From an uncultured Lachnospiraceae bacterium (GTDB taxonomy: Bacteria; Bacillota; Clostridia; Lachnospirales; Lachnospiraceae): 8,469 bases of DNA. The notes under the pieces were generated by a model that made no database searches, was not told the DNA's origin, and saw nothing but the letters and a program-made list of their open reading frames with translations. The translations under genes and the position numbers were made by a program. The stretch is taken from positions 1 through 8,469 of the forward strand of contig OMSM01000123.1 of the NCBI GenBank assembly GCA_900313745.1, given 5' to 3'. Every line of letters starts with the position of its first letter. Position 1 is the first letter of the stretch. This document shows, piece after piece, positions 1-6,298 of this stretch.

Positions 1-68
1 GACAGCTCGCCGTCTACCTGCTGGGCAAACACATATACGCCCTTGTACTGTTCTTTATTCTCAGTCAT
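1..68 (-). CDS. etfA: Electron transfer flavoprotein subunit alpha (N-terminal fragment, cut by window edge)
   Basis: Only the first 22 codons are in the window (MTENKEQYKGVYVFAQQVDGEL and onward). The pattern YKGVYVFAQQ-DG-L is the usual first beta strand of clostridial EtfA. EtfA pairs with EtfB, carries an FAD, and passes electrons between EtfB and butyryl-CoA dehydrogenase. It follows etfB by 60 nt on the same strand, the standard etfB-etfA order, which supports the call strongly despite the short fragment. A purine-rich GAGGAG lies about 11 nt before the ATG, a slightly long spacing. Whether the gene is intact cannot be judged here. The fragment alone would be weak evidence; the operon context makes it confident. 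Confidence 0.9.
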   Translation of the reverse strand, partial: MTENKEQYKGVYVFAQQVDGEL

Positions 69-128
69 AAGTCTTATCTCTCCTCTTTGGAACCTTCATG
101 CATCAGCCTTGAAAAGCTGCCGCAGGGC

Positions 129-923
129 TCAGATGACGTGCTTCTCCATGAGCTTGCCGACGATGTAGTCCACGGCTTCTGCCGGGCCGAGATCCTTCAC
201 GGTCTCGCCCTTGCCCTTGCGGACCTTGTCGGAAGCCTTCGCGATCTGGGTAGGAGAGCCCGCGAGACCGATATTCTCGTCGAGGACATCCTTCAGGTCG
301 TCCCTGCCCCAAACTGTGACATCCGCATCGACCGCGTCGAAGATTCCGCCGGGGGTCATATACAGGTTCTCACCCAGGTCTGCCAGAGCGGTAACCAGGC
401 AGGGAAGAGATGCCTTGACGACCATGTAGCGGTCGTCGAACTGGCGCTCAACGGTGATGGTCCTTGCCTGCTCGTCAATGTCGACGATCTTCTGCGCATA
501 GCTGATCACCGGAATCCCGAGGTGCTCGGAAATCTGGGGGCCGACCTGTGCGGTATCACCGTCGATAGCCTGACGGCCGGTGATGATCAGATCGTAGTCC
601 AGATTGCGGATCGCGCCCGCAACCGCCTGGGAGGTCGCCCAGGTATCCGAACCGCCGAGTCTGCGGTCAGTGAGGAGGACAGCCTTGTCCGCGCCCATCG
701 CCATCGCTTCACGGAGGATATCGTCAGCCTTGGGAAGGCCCATGGTGACCACCGTGATCTCCGCGCCGTACTTCTCCTTGATCGCCAGAGCGGCCTCAAG
801 GCCGGCTTTGTCATCCGGGTTCATGATTGTGAGCATCGCAGCCCTGTTCAGCGTACCGTCGGGATTGAACTGGACTCCGCCCTTGGTATCCGGTACCTGC
901 TTGATACAAACAACTATTTTCAT
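129..923 (-). CDS. etfB: Electron transfer flavoprotein subunit beta
   Basis: This 264-residue protein is the normal length for EtfB. It opens with MKIVVCIKQVPDT, the typical first strand of the family. The FAD/AMP-binding signature GRQAIDGDTAQVGP is at residues 116-129, and the family's C-terminal GSPT motif is near 222-225. With EtfA and butyryl-CoA dehydrogenase, clostridial homologues form a cytoplasmic complex that oxidises NADH and splits the electrons between crotonyl-CoA and ferredoxin or flavodoxin (flavin-based electron bifurcation). That this copy bifurcates is inferred from its operon with bcd and etfA, not proved by residues I can name. The start ATG is preceded by AGGAG at about 7 nt. 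It lies 105 nt after bcd, the longest gap in the operon, and that gap contains two inverted repeats. Confidence 0.96.
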   Translation of the reverse strand: MKIVVCIKQVPDTKGGVQFNPDGTLNRAAMLTIMNPDDKAGLEAALAIKEKYGAEITVVTMGLPKADDILREAMAMGADKAVLLTDRRLGGSDTWATSQAVAGAIRNLDYDLIITGRQAIDGDTAQVGPQISEHLGIPVISYAQKIVDIDEQARTITVERQFDDRYMVVKASLPCLVTALADLGENLYMTPGGIFDAVDADVTVWGRDDLKDVLDENIGLAGSPTQIAKASDKVRKGKGETVKDLGPAEAVDYIVGKLMEKHVI

Positions 924-940
924 CTTTATCTCCTATCTCG

Positions 941-965
941 TCACGCCGGCAAAGATAAGGCGTGA
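941..965 (-). repeat. Inverted repeat (hairpin) just upstream of etfB
   Basis: A perfect 7-bp inverted repeat, TCACGCC at 941-947 and GGCGTGA at 959-965, encloses an 11-nt loop. It ends about 17 nt before the etfB start codon, just upstream of its ribosome binding site. No U-tract follows, so a terminator is unlikely. In the mRNA it could influence etfB translation or protect a processed 3' fragment. Function is inferred. Confidence 0.5.
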
Positions 966-974
966 TCCGCGCCT

Positions 975-1000
975 GCCGCGGCTGGAAAAACTTCCGCGGC
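975..1000 (-). repeat. GC-rich inverted repeat in the bcd-etfB gap
   Basis: GCCGCGG at 975-981 and CCGCGGC at 994-1000 form a perfect all-GC 7-bp stem with a 12-nt loop. An alternative inner stem (GGAA/TTCC) is possible. It lies about 29 nt past the bcd stop codon. On the minus strand no U-run follows the stem, which argues against an efficient terminator. It may be a 3' stability or processing element for the upstream thl-crt-hbd-bcd message; this role is inferred. Confidence 0.5.
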
Positions 1001-1028
1001 CCGTTAAGTTTTGTCTGCAGTCAAGAGT

Positions 1029-2186
<1,158 letters not shown>

Positions 2187-2220
2187 GGTTTGCTCCTTCA
2201 TGTGAAGAATAATTGAACAA

Positions 2221-2249
2221 TATCCGGCGCGGCGGTGCCGCGCCGGATA
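2221..2249 (-). repeat. Perfect 13-bp inverted repeat in the hbd-bcd gap
   Basis: TATCCGGCGCGGC (2221-2233) and its exact complement GCCGCGCCGGATA (2237-2249) enclose a 3-nt loop. This is the longest perfect stem in the window and is strongly GC-rich. It lies 19 nt after the hbd stop codon and about 34 nt before the bcd start. On the minus strand the stem is followed by TTGTTC rather than a run of T, so read-through into bcd is expected. It could pause or partly terminate transcription, or mark a processing or stability point between hbd and bcd. Confidence 0.7.
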
Positions 2250-2268
2250 ACTGCTGACTAAAGAACAA

Positions 2269-3144
2269 TTACTTCCTGTCGGTGGGAACCTTCTCGCCGC
2301 CTGCGTAGTTGTAGAAGCCGATTCCGGTCTTCACGCCGAGCTTCTTCGCGCGGACCATCTTGCGGAGCAGAGGGCATGCGCGGTACTTGGAATCTCCGGT
2401 CTCCTTGTAGAGGACGTCCATGATCGCCAGGACAATATCCAGGCCGATATAATCACCGAGCTCCAGCGGGCCCATGGGATGGTTCGCACCGAGCTTCATC
2501 GCCGCATCGATACCGGCGATGTCGGAGATACCCTCGGCATAGACGAAGATGCCCTCGTTGATCATCGGAACAAGGATGCGGTTGACCACGAATCCGGGAG
2601 CCTCATTGACCTGAACAGGGGTCTTGCCCAGCTGCACGGAGATCTCCTTGACCTTCTCGACAATCTCGTCCGGGGTGTTCGCTCCCTGGATCACCTCGAT
2701 GAGCTTCATGACCGGTGCGGGATTAAAGAAATGCATGCCGACGATGGGCTTCGCAAGTCCTGCACCGATCTCGGTGATGGACAGGGAAGAGGTGTTGGAA
2801 GCATAAATGCAGTTCTCGTTCTTTACGATGTTCTCCTGAAGGTCCTTGAAGCAGTTTTTCTTGATGTCCATGACCTCAAGGGCAGCTTCAACGATCAGAT
2901 CCGCGTCGACGCAGATGTCGTTCAGGCCGGTCTCGATCTTCGCGACGATCTTGTCCGCGTCCGCCTGCTCCATCTTGCCGCGGGCAATGCGCTTGTCAAA
3001 ACCCTTGACGATCTTTGCCTTGCCGCCGTCCGCATACTCCTGCTTGATATCGCAGAGATAAACCTTCTCCACAGCGTCGCACTGTGCAAATGTCTGCGCA
3101 ATTCCGGAACCCATGGTACCGGCGCCGATAACACCAACCTTCAT
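2269..3144 (-). CDS. hbd: 3-hydroxybutyryl-CoA dehydrogenase
   Basis: This 291-residue cytoplasmic oxidoreductase reduces acetoacetyl-CoA to 3-hydroxybutyryl-CoA with NAD(P)H, the second step of the pathway. The N-terminal Rossmann fold shows the dinucleotide-binding loop GAGTMGSG at residues 7-14. The family's active-site residues are in place: the NTSS motif near 117-120 (substrate Ser), His138 in GMHFFNPAP, Glu150 in LIEVIQG, and Asn188 in GFVVNRI. The C-terminal helical domain follows (about 190-291), and the length matches clostridial Hbd. The start has AAGGAGGA at 7 nt, the best ribosome binding site in the operon. A 14-bp palindrome lies just upstream of it. The gene sits 82 nt after crt and 82 nt before bcd. 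Cofactor preference (NADH or NADPH) cannot be settled by eye. Confidence 0.97.
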   Translation of the reverse strand: MKVGVIGAGTMGSGIAQTFAQCDAVEKVYLCDIKQEYADGGKAKIVKGFDKRIARGKMEQADADKIVAKIETGLNDICVDADLIVEAALEVMDIKKNCFKDLQENIVKNENCIYASNTSSLSITEIGAGLAKPIVGMHFFNPAPVMKLIEVIQGANTPDEIVEKVKEISVQLGKTPVQVNEAPGFVVNRILVPMINEGIFVYAEGISDIAGIDAAMKLGANHPMGPLELGDYIGLDIVLAIMDVLYKETGDSKYRACPLLRKMVRAKKLGVKTGIGFYNYAGGEKVPTDRK

Positions 3145-3159
3145 TGCAAATCCTCCTTG

Positions 3160-3173
3160 TTCCGTTAACGGAA
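3160..3173. repeat. 14-bp perfect palindrome upstream of the hbd ribosome binding site
   Basis: TTCCGTTAACGGAA reads the same on both strands. It lies about 2 nt upstream of the hbd ribosome binding site, in the 82-nt crt-hbd gap. Its symmetry without a loop looks more like a dimeric protein site than an RNA hairpin. No convincing -35 box accompanies the nearby AT-rich stretch (TATATT on the minus strand), so an internal promoter is not established. The binding factor, if any, is unknown. Confidence 0.4.
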
Positions 3174-3203
3174 TGTGAATATACAGCTTCTTTATTGATA
3201 AAC

Positions 3204-3219
3204 CGCAGCACTTTCTGCG
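3204..3219 (-). repeat. Small inverted repeat after crt
   Basis: CGCAG at 3204-3208 and CTGCG at 3215-3219 form a 5-bp stem with a 6-nt loop, beginning 7 nt past the crt stop codon. No U-tract follows. It is short enough to be chance; it is listed because most other gaps in this operon also contain a stem. Confidence 0.3.
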
Positions 3220-3226
3220 ATTATCT

Positions 3227-4003
3227 TCAGTTGTTGGTAAAGACCTTCTCTTTTCTCTTCTCGAGGAAGGCGCTCATGCCCTCCTTCTGGTCGTGGGTCT
3301 CGAAGCAGTCTCCGAAGAGCTTCTCCTCGATCACCGCGCCCTCGCTGATAGACACCTGAAGACCGTCGTTGATGGCCTTCTTGGAGTTCGCGACGGCGAT
3401 GGGAGCATTCTTCGCGATGCCCTGTGCGATCTTCTTCGCCTGAGGAAGGAGCTCCTCCTGAGGATATACCGCGTTCACGAGACCGATGCGAAGCGCCTCG
3501 TCCGCCTTGATGTTGCGGGCGGTATAGATCATCTGCTTGGCCATGCCTGCGCCGACGAGGCGGGCAAGCCTCTGGGTTCCGCCGAAACCGGGGGTAATTC
3601 CGAGGCCGACCTCGGGCTGTCCGAACACCGCATTATCGGAGCAGATGCGGAAATCACAGCTCATGGAGATCTCGCAGCCGCCGCCTAAAGCGAAGCCGTT
3701 CACCGCAGCGATGACCGGGATGCGGAAGTTCTCGATGCGCAGGAAGAGGTCGTTGCCCTTCTTGCCGAACGCCTCGGCCTCCGCCTTGGTCATTTCGCTC
3801 ATCTCCGCGATATCCGCGCCGGCGACAAAACTCTTCTCACCCTCGCCGGTGAGGATCAGCGCGCGGATCTCGTTGACATCGACGCTGTCGAGAACGCTGT
3901 TTAAGTCCTCGAGCACCTGGGAATTCAGCGCGTTGAGCGCCTCGGGACGGCTGATCGTGATAACGCCGACCATTCCTTCTGTCTCATACTTTACGTAGCT
4001 CAT
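3227..4003 (-). CDS. crt: Crotonase (3-hydroxybutyryl-CoA dehydratase, enoyl-CoA hydratase family)
   Basis: This 258-residue protein dehydrates 3-hydroxybutyryl-CoA to crotonyl-CoA. It has the crotonase fold signatures in order: the oxyanion-hole strand SFVAGADIAEM at 58-68, then GFALGGGCE at 103-111, then GQPEVGLGITPGFGGTQRL at 128-146. The two catalytic glutamates of hydratases are both present as Glu111 and Glu131, which favours a true hydratase/dehydratase over isomerase or hydrolase members of the superfamily. The usual length for bacterial Crt is about 260 residues. The start ATG has GGAG at 5 nt. It lies 96 nt after thl and 82 nt before hbd. Substrate assignment to C4 comes from the operon. 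Confidence 0.97.
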   Translation of the reverse strand: MSYVKYETEGMVGVITISRPEALNALNSQVLEDLNSVLDSVDVNEIRALILTGEGEKSFVAGADIAEMSEMTKAEAEAFGKKGNDLFLRIENFRIPVIAAVNGFALGGGCEISMSCDFRICSDNAVFGQPEVGLGITPGFGGTQRLARLVGAGMAKQMIYTARNIKADEALRIGLVNAVYPQEELLPQAKKIAQGIAKNAPIAVANSKKAINDGLQVSISEGAVIEEKLFGDCFETHDQKEGMSAFLEKRKEKVFTNN

Positions 4004-4055
4004 CTCTTCTCCGTTCTCCGGACGGCTTAGGCCTGCCCGGAATTAAACATGATTT

Positions 4056-4079
4056 CAGGGTCCGGTCTCCCGAACCCTG
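4056..4079 (-). repeat. Inverted repeat in the thl-crt gap
   Basis: CAGGGT at 4056-4061 and ACCCTG at 4074-4079 form a perfect 6-bp stem with a 12-nt loop, starting 20 nt after the thl stop codon. No U-tract follows on the minus strand. It could act as a 3' stabiliser for a thl-only transcript or as a pause site; this is inference. Confidence 0.4.
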
Positions 4080-4099
4080 TAATTTCACCTGACCAATGT

Positions 4100-5278
4100 T
4101 CAGTCTCTTTCCACTATGGTTGCGCAGCCCATTCCGCCGCCGATGCAGAGCGTCGCAAGGCCCTTCTTCGCGTCTCTTCTCTGCATCTCGTAGAGAAGGG
4201 TGACAAGAATGCGGCATCCGGATGCCCCGACGGGGTGTCCGAGAGCGATAGCTCCGCCGTTCACATTCAGCTTCTCAGGATCAAATCCAAGATCCCGGCC
4301 GACCGCGACAGACTGTGCCGCGAAGGCCTCATTGGCCTCAACGAGATCCATGTCCTCAATCGTAAGGCCGGTCTTCTTAAAGACCTTTCTGGTCGCCGCA
4401 ACGGGGCCGACGCCCATGATGGAGGGATCAACGCCGCCGAGCGCTCCGGCTACCCAGGTTGCCATGGGGGTAACTCCAAGCTCCTTAGCCTTCTCCTCGC
4501 TCATCACGACGATCGCCGCCGCACCGTCGTTGATGCCGGAGGCGTTGCCGGCAGTGGTCACGCCGTCGGGATTGATGGGACGAAGCTTCGCAAGAGCTTC
4601 CATCGTGGTGCCGGGGCGGGGGCCCTCATCCTTATTGAAGACGATGGTCTCCTTCTTCTGCTTGATCTCGACGGGGACGATCTCCTCGTCAAAACGTCCG
4701 CTCTCCATTGCCGCGGCCGCCTTGGCCTGGCTCTTTACCGAGAACTCATCCAGCTCCTCGCGGGTAAGGCCCCACTGCGCCGCTACGTTGTCCGCAGTCT
4801 TAATCATGTGATAATCGTTGAACGCATCCCAGAGAGCGTCATTGATCATGGTGTCCATAAGGACGCCGTTGTTCATTCTGTAGCCAAAACGGGCTTTGGT
4901 CGCCGCATAAGGAGCGAGAGACATGTTCTCCATACCTCCGGCAACGACGATGTCCGCGTCTCCGGCAAGAATCATGTCAGCGGCCATGTTGACGCAGTTA
5001 AGGCCGGAGCCGCACACTACGTTGATGGTCACCGCGGGCACCTCGACAGGAAGCCCTGCAGCGATGGAAGCCTGCCTCGCGACGTTCTGGCCAAGTCCTG
5101 CCTGAATGACGCAGCCCATTAAGACCTCGTCCACCTGATCCGGTGCAACTCCCGCACGGTTAAGCGCTTCCCTGATAACAATCGCCCCGAGATCCTTGGC
5201 GGGGGTGTTGCTAAGCGCGCCGCCCATCTTGCCGATCGCAGTGCGGCAGGCACCGGCCAGTACAACTTTCTTTGCCAT
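4100..5278 (-). CDS. thl: Acetyl-CoA C-acetyltransferase (thiolase)
   Basis: This 392-residue cytoplasmic enzyme condenses two acetyl-CoA to acetoacetyl-CoA, the entry step to butyrate. The thiolase active site is complete: nucleophile Cys89 in NVVCGSGL, Asn316 in EANEAFA, His348 in GGAIALGHPVGASG, and the acid/base Cys378 in CIGGGMG. Clostridial biosynthetic thiolases can be inhibited by a disulfide between the two active-site cysteines. Both are here, but whether this copy is redox-switched cannot be judged from sequence. I chose MAKKVV at 5278 as the start because GGAGG (5284-5288) sits 5 nt upstream. An ATG at 5290 would overlap that site, and the ATG at 5281 is too close to it. It is the first gene of the operon, with a promoter and a Rex-like site upstream and a roughly 110-nt leader. 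Confidence 0.97.
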   Translation of the reverse strand: MAKKVVLAGACRTAIGKMGGALSNTPAKDLGAIVIREALNRAGVAPDQVDEVLMGCVIQAGLGQNVARQASIAAGLPVEVPAVTINVVCGSGLNCVNMAADMILAGDADIVVAGGMENMSLAPYAATKARFGYRMNNGVLMDTMINDALWDAFNDYHMIKTADNVAAQWGLTREELDEFSVKSQAKAAAAMESGRFDEEIVPVEIKQKKETIVFNKDEGPRPGTTMEALAKLRPINPDGVTTAGNASGINDGAAAIVVMSEEKAKELGVTPMATWVAGALGGVDPSIMGVGPVAATRKVFKKTGLTIEDMDLVEANEAFAAQSVAVGRDLGFDPEKLNVNGGAIALGHPVGASGCRILVTLLYEMQRRDAKKGLATLCIGGGMGCATIVERD

Positions 5279-5296
5279 CATTTCCTCCATTCTGCT

Positions 5297-5312
5297 CCGC
5301 TTCCGGGAGCGG
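5297..5312 (-). repeat. Hairpin in the thl leader near the ribosome binding site
   Basis: CCGCT (5297-5301) and AGCGG (5308-5312) form a 5-bp stem with a 6-nt loop, extendable by two outer pairs including a G-T. Its lower edge lies about 9 nt from the GGAGG of thl, close enough to affect ribosome access but not covering it. A second small stem in the same leader is ACGGA/TCCGT at 5350-5354 and 5359-5363. Neither matches a riboswitch family I recognise. Confidence 0.35.
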
Positions 5313-5367
5313 GGAAGATTATTGAATTCCGGTGTTCATCCCGCGGATAACGGACATTTCCGTGAGA

Positions 5368-5385
5368 TTGTTAAATTTTTATCAC
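5368..5385. promoter_or_regulatory. Putative Rex operator of the butyrate operon
   Basis: On the plus strand the site reads TTGTTAAATTTTTATCAC. The clostridial Rex consensus is TTGTTAANNNNTTAACAA. The left half matches 7 of 7 and the right half 5 of 7, with the correct 4-nt spacer. It lies about 5-22 nt downstream of the expected transcription start of the thl promoter, where a bound repressor would block elongation or open-complex formation. Rex senses the NADH/NAD+ ratio and is known to repress crt-bcd-etfBA-hbd and thl genes in Clostridium. The rex gene is not in the window, and binding is inferred from the motif and position. Confidence 0.65.
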
Positions 5386-5396
5386 TTCCGGGTGAA

Positions 5397-5425
5397 ATTA
5401 TAACATAGCGCCATTCCATTTTCAA
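5397..5425 (-). promoter_or_regulatory. Sigma-A promoter of the thl-crt-hbd-bcd-etfB-etfA operon
   Basis: On the minus strand a -35 box TTGAAA (5425-5420) is separated by 17 nt from a perfect -10 box TATAAT (5402-5397), preceded by the extended -10 dinucleotide TG. Initiation is expected near 5390, giving a leader of about 110 nt before thl. No other comparably good promoter is seen in the gaps between the six genes, so this likely drives all of them. Strong basal elements fit an abundantly expressed catabolic operon held in check by a repressor. Confidence 0.85.
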
Positions 5426-5476
5426 CATCAATCTCAGTCCTGCCGGCTCCGAACACATCTTTTTTCCCTGCAGAAA

Positions 5477-5501
5477 GGCCGCGGCGCTATGCGCCGCGGC
5501 C
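5477..5501 (-). terminator. Terminator-like hairpin downstream of hpf
   Basis: GGCCGCGGCGC (5477-5487) and GCGCCGCGGCC (5491-5501) form a perfect 11-bp stem with a 3-nt loop, 25 nt past the hpf stop codon. On the minus strand the stem is followed by TTTC, a short and imperfect U-tract. The very GC-rich stem and its place between hpf and the thl promoter make a rho-independent terminator the best reading. It probably insulates the butyrate operon from hpf transcription, though the weak tail could leak. Confidence 0.7.
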
Positions 5502-5526
5502 ATAAACCATCTTCACTGCCTGATTC

Positions 5527-6057
5527 CTATTCCTCCGGCTCGATCAGTCCGTAGGTCCCGCCCTTTCTCTTGTAGACCACGTTGATCTGCTCGGTCTCCG
5601 CATTGCGGAAAACGTAGAATGTATGGCCAAGAAGCTCCATCTGTACGCAGGCATCCTCGGGATACATGGGCTTCATGTCGAACTGCTTTTTGCGGACGAT
5701 GCGCACTTCCTCGTCGTCAATGTAGTCCGCGTCAACGAATTCTCTCTTGAAACTGTTCTCCTGCGATCTCTCGCGGTTGACCACCCGCGTGCGGTACTTG
5801 CGGATCTGACGCTCCAGGATCTCCTGGGCGAGGTCGATGGAAACATACATGTCGCTGCTGGCCTGCTCGCAGCGGACGATCCCGCCCTTGACCGGTATCG
5901 TCACCTCCACATTGTGGCGGTCCCTGTCCACGCTCAGGGTGACGTTCATCACCGTGTCATCCGAGAAATAGCGCTCAAGCTTGCCAAGCTTGTCCCGGAT
6001 CGCCTGATCGAGGGTCGAGGTCACTTCCATGTTGCGGCCGATGATCACATATTTCAT
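5527..6057 (-). CDS. hpf: Ribosome hibernation promoting factor, long form (HPF/YvyD family)
   Basis: This 176-residue protein begins MKYVIIGRNMEVTSTLDQAIRDKL, the typical N-terminal S30AE domain (about 1-98) that binds the decoding region of the 30S subunit. A linker (about 99-120) leads to the C-terminal dimerisation domain (about 121-175, QFDMKPMYPEDACVQMELLGHTFYVFRN...INVVYKRKGGTYGLIEPE). Long HPF pairs 70S ribosomes into inactive 100S dimers in slow growth or stress. The frame is open further upstream to an ATG at 6156, adding 33 residues. I chose 6057 because the family starts at this MKY and a GAGGTG lies about 6 nt before it. It has its own likely promoter and terminator, so it is probably monocistronic, unlinked in function to the butyrate operon. 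Confidence 0.96.
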   Translation of the reverse strand: MKYVIIGRNMEVTSTLDQAIRDKLGKLERYFSDDTVMNVTLSVDRDRHNVEVTIPVKGGIVRCEQASSDMYVSIDLAQEILERQIRKYRTRVVNRERSQENSFKREFVDADYIDDEEVRIVRKKQFDMKPMYPEDACVQMELLGHTFYVFRNAETEQINVVYKRKGGTYGLIEPEE

Positions 6058-6104
6058 AGGGCACCTCACTTTCCTTATCGCCGCCGCACGCACAGTGAGG
6101 ATGT

Positions 6105-6139
6105 GCTGCTGAAGCTCCGCAGGGATCGCGGACAGCAGC
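6105..6139 (-). repeat. Bulged hairpin in the hpf leader
   Basis: GCTGCTG (6105-6111) pairs with CAGCAGC (6133-6139), and inside it TCCGC (6116-6120) pairs with GCGGA (6128-6132). Together they give 12 base pairs with a 4-nt bulge on one side and a 7-nt loop. The structure lies in the roughly 130-nt untranslated leader, 47 nt upstream of the hpf start codon. It does not cover the ribosome binding site. It may affect transcript stability or elongation; no known riboswitch is recognised. Confidence 0.45.
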
Positions 6140-6196
6140 GGCAGCACGGTGTTCATATCCGCACTGCACCGCAGCAGCGCTTCTCTTTATAATCTG

Positions 6197-6205
6197 AGTA
6201 TAGCA
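6197..6205 (-). promoter_or_regulatory. Probable extended -10 promoter of hpf
   Basis: The minus strand reads TGCTATACT: a TATACT -10 box (6202-6197) with the TG extension. The only -35 candidate, TGAAAA, is poor and falls in the loop of the neighbouring terminator. Start of transcription would be near 6190. Stress sigma-factor control, common for hpf genes, cannot be excluded, but no convincing alternative motif is seen. Confidence 0.5.
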
Positions 6206-6206
6206 T

Positions 6207-6236
6207 AAAACATCCCGGAGTTTTCACTCCGGGATG
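6207..6236 (-). terminator. Rho-independent terminator of the NlpC/P60 gene
   Basis: CATCCCGGAG (6211-6220) and CTCCGGGATG (6227-6236) form a perfect 10-bp stem with a 6-nt loop. On the minus strand it is followed directly by TTTT (6210-6207). The opposite strand has no comparable T-run right after the stem, so it is oriented to stop transcription of the gene ending at 6299. Confidence 0.88.
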
Positions 6237-6280
6237 CAAGTTTTCAGATAAATCGGCGTGCCGCCGGGCCTGGCCGCCCA

Positions 6281-6297
6281 GGACGGGAAGACCGTCC
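6281..6297 (-). repeat. Small hairpin directly after the NlpC/P60 stop codon
   Basis: GGACGG (6281-6286) and CCGTCC (6292-6297) form a perfect 6-bp stem with a 5-nt loop, beginning 1 nt past the TAA stop. It has no U-tract and lies 45 nt ahead of the true terminator. It may add 3' stability; it could also be chance. Confidence 0.35.
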
Positions 6298-6298
6298 G

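Noticed and set aside
87..965. Plus-strand open frame of 292 residues across etfB
   Set aside because: It runs antisense to a complete EtfB with all motifs, has no family resemblance, and is explained by GC-rich third positions.
4049..5122. Plus-strand open frame of 357 residues across thl
   Set aside because: It is antisense to a complete thiolase, rich in Arg, His and Gly as expected for a shadow frame, and lacks a good ribosome binding site.
5477..5501. REP-like dispersed repeat after hpf
   Set aside because: Only one copy is in the window, and its place after hpf with a short T-run is better explained as a terminator. A genome search for copies would decide.
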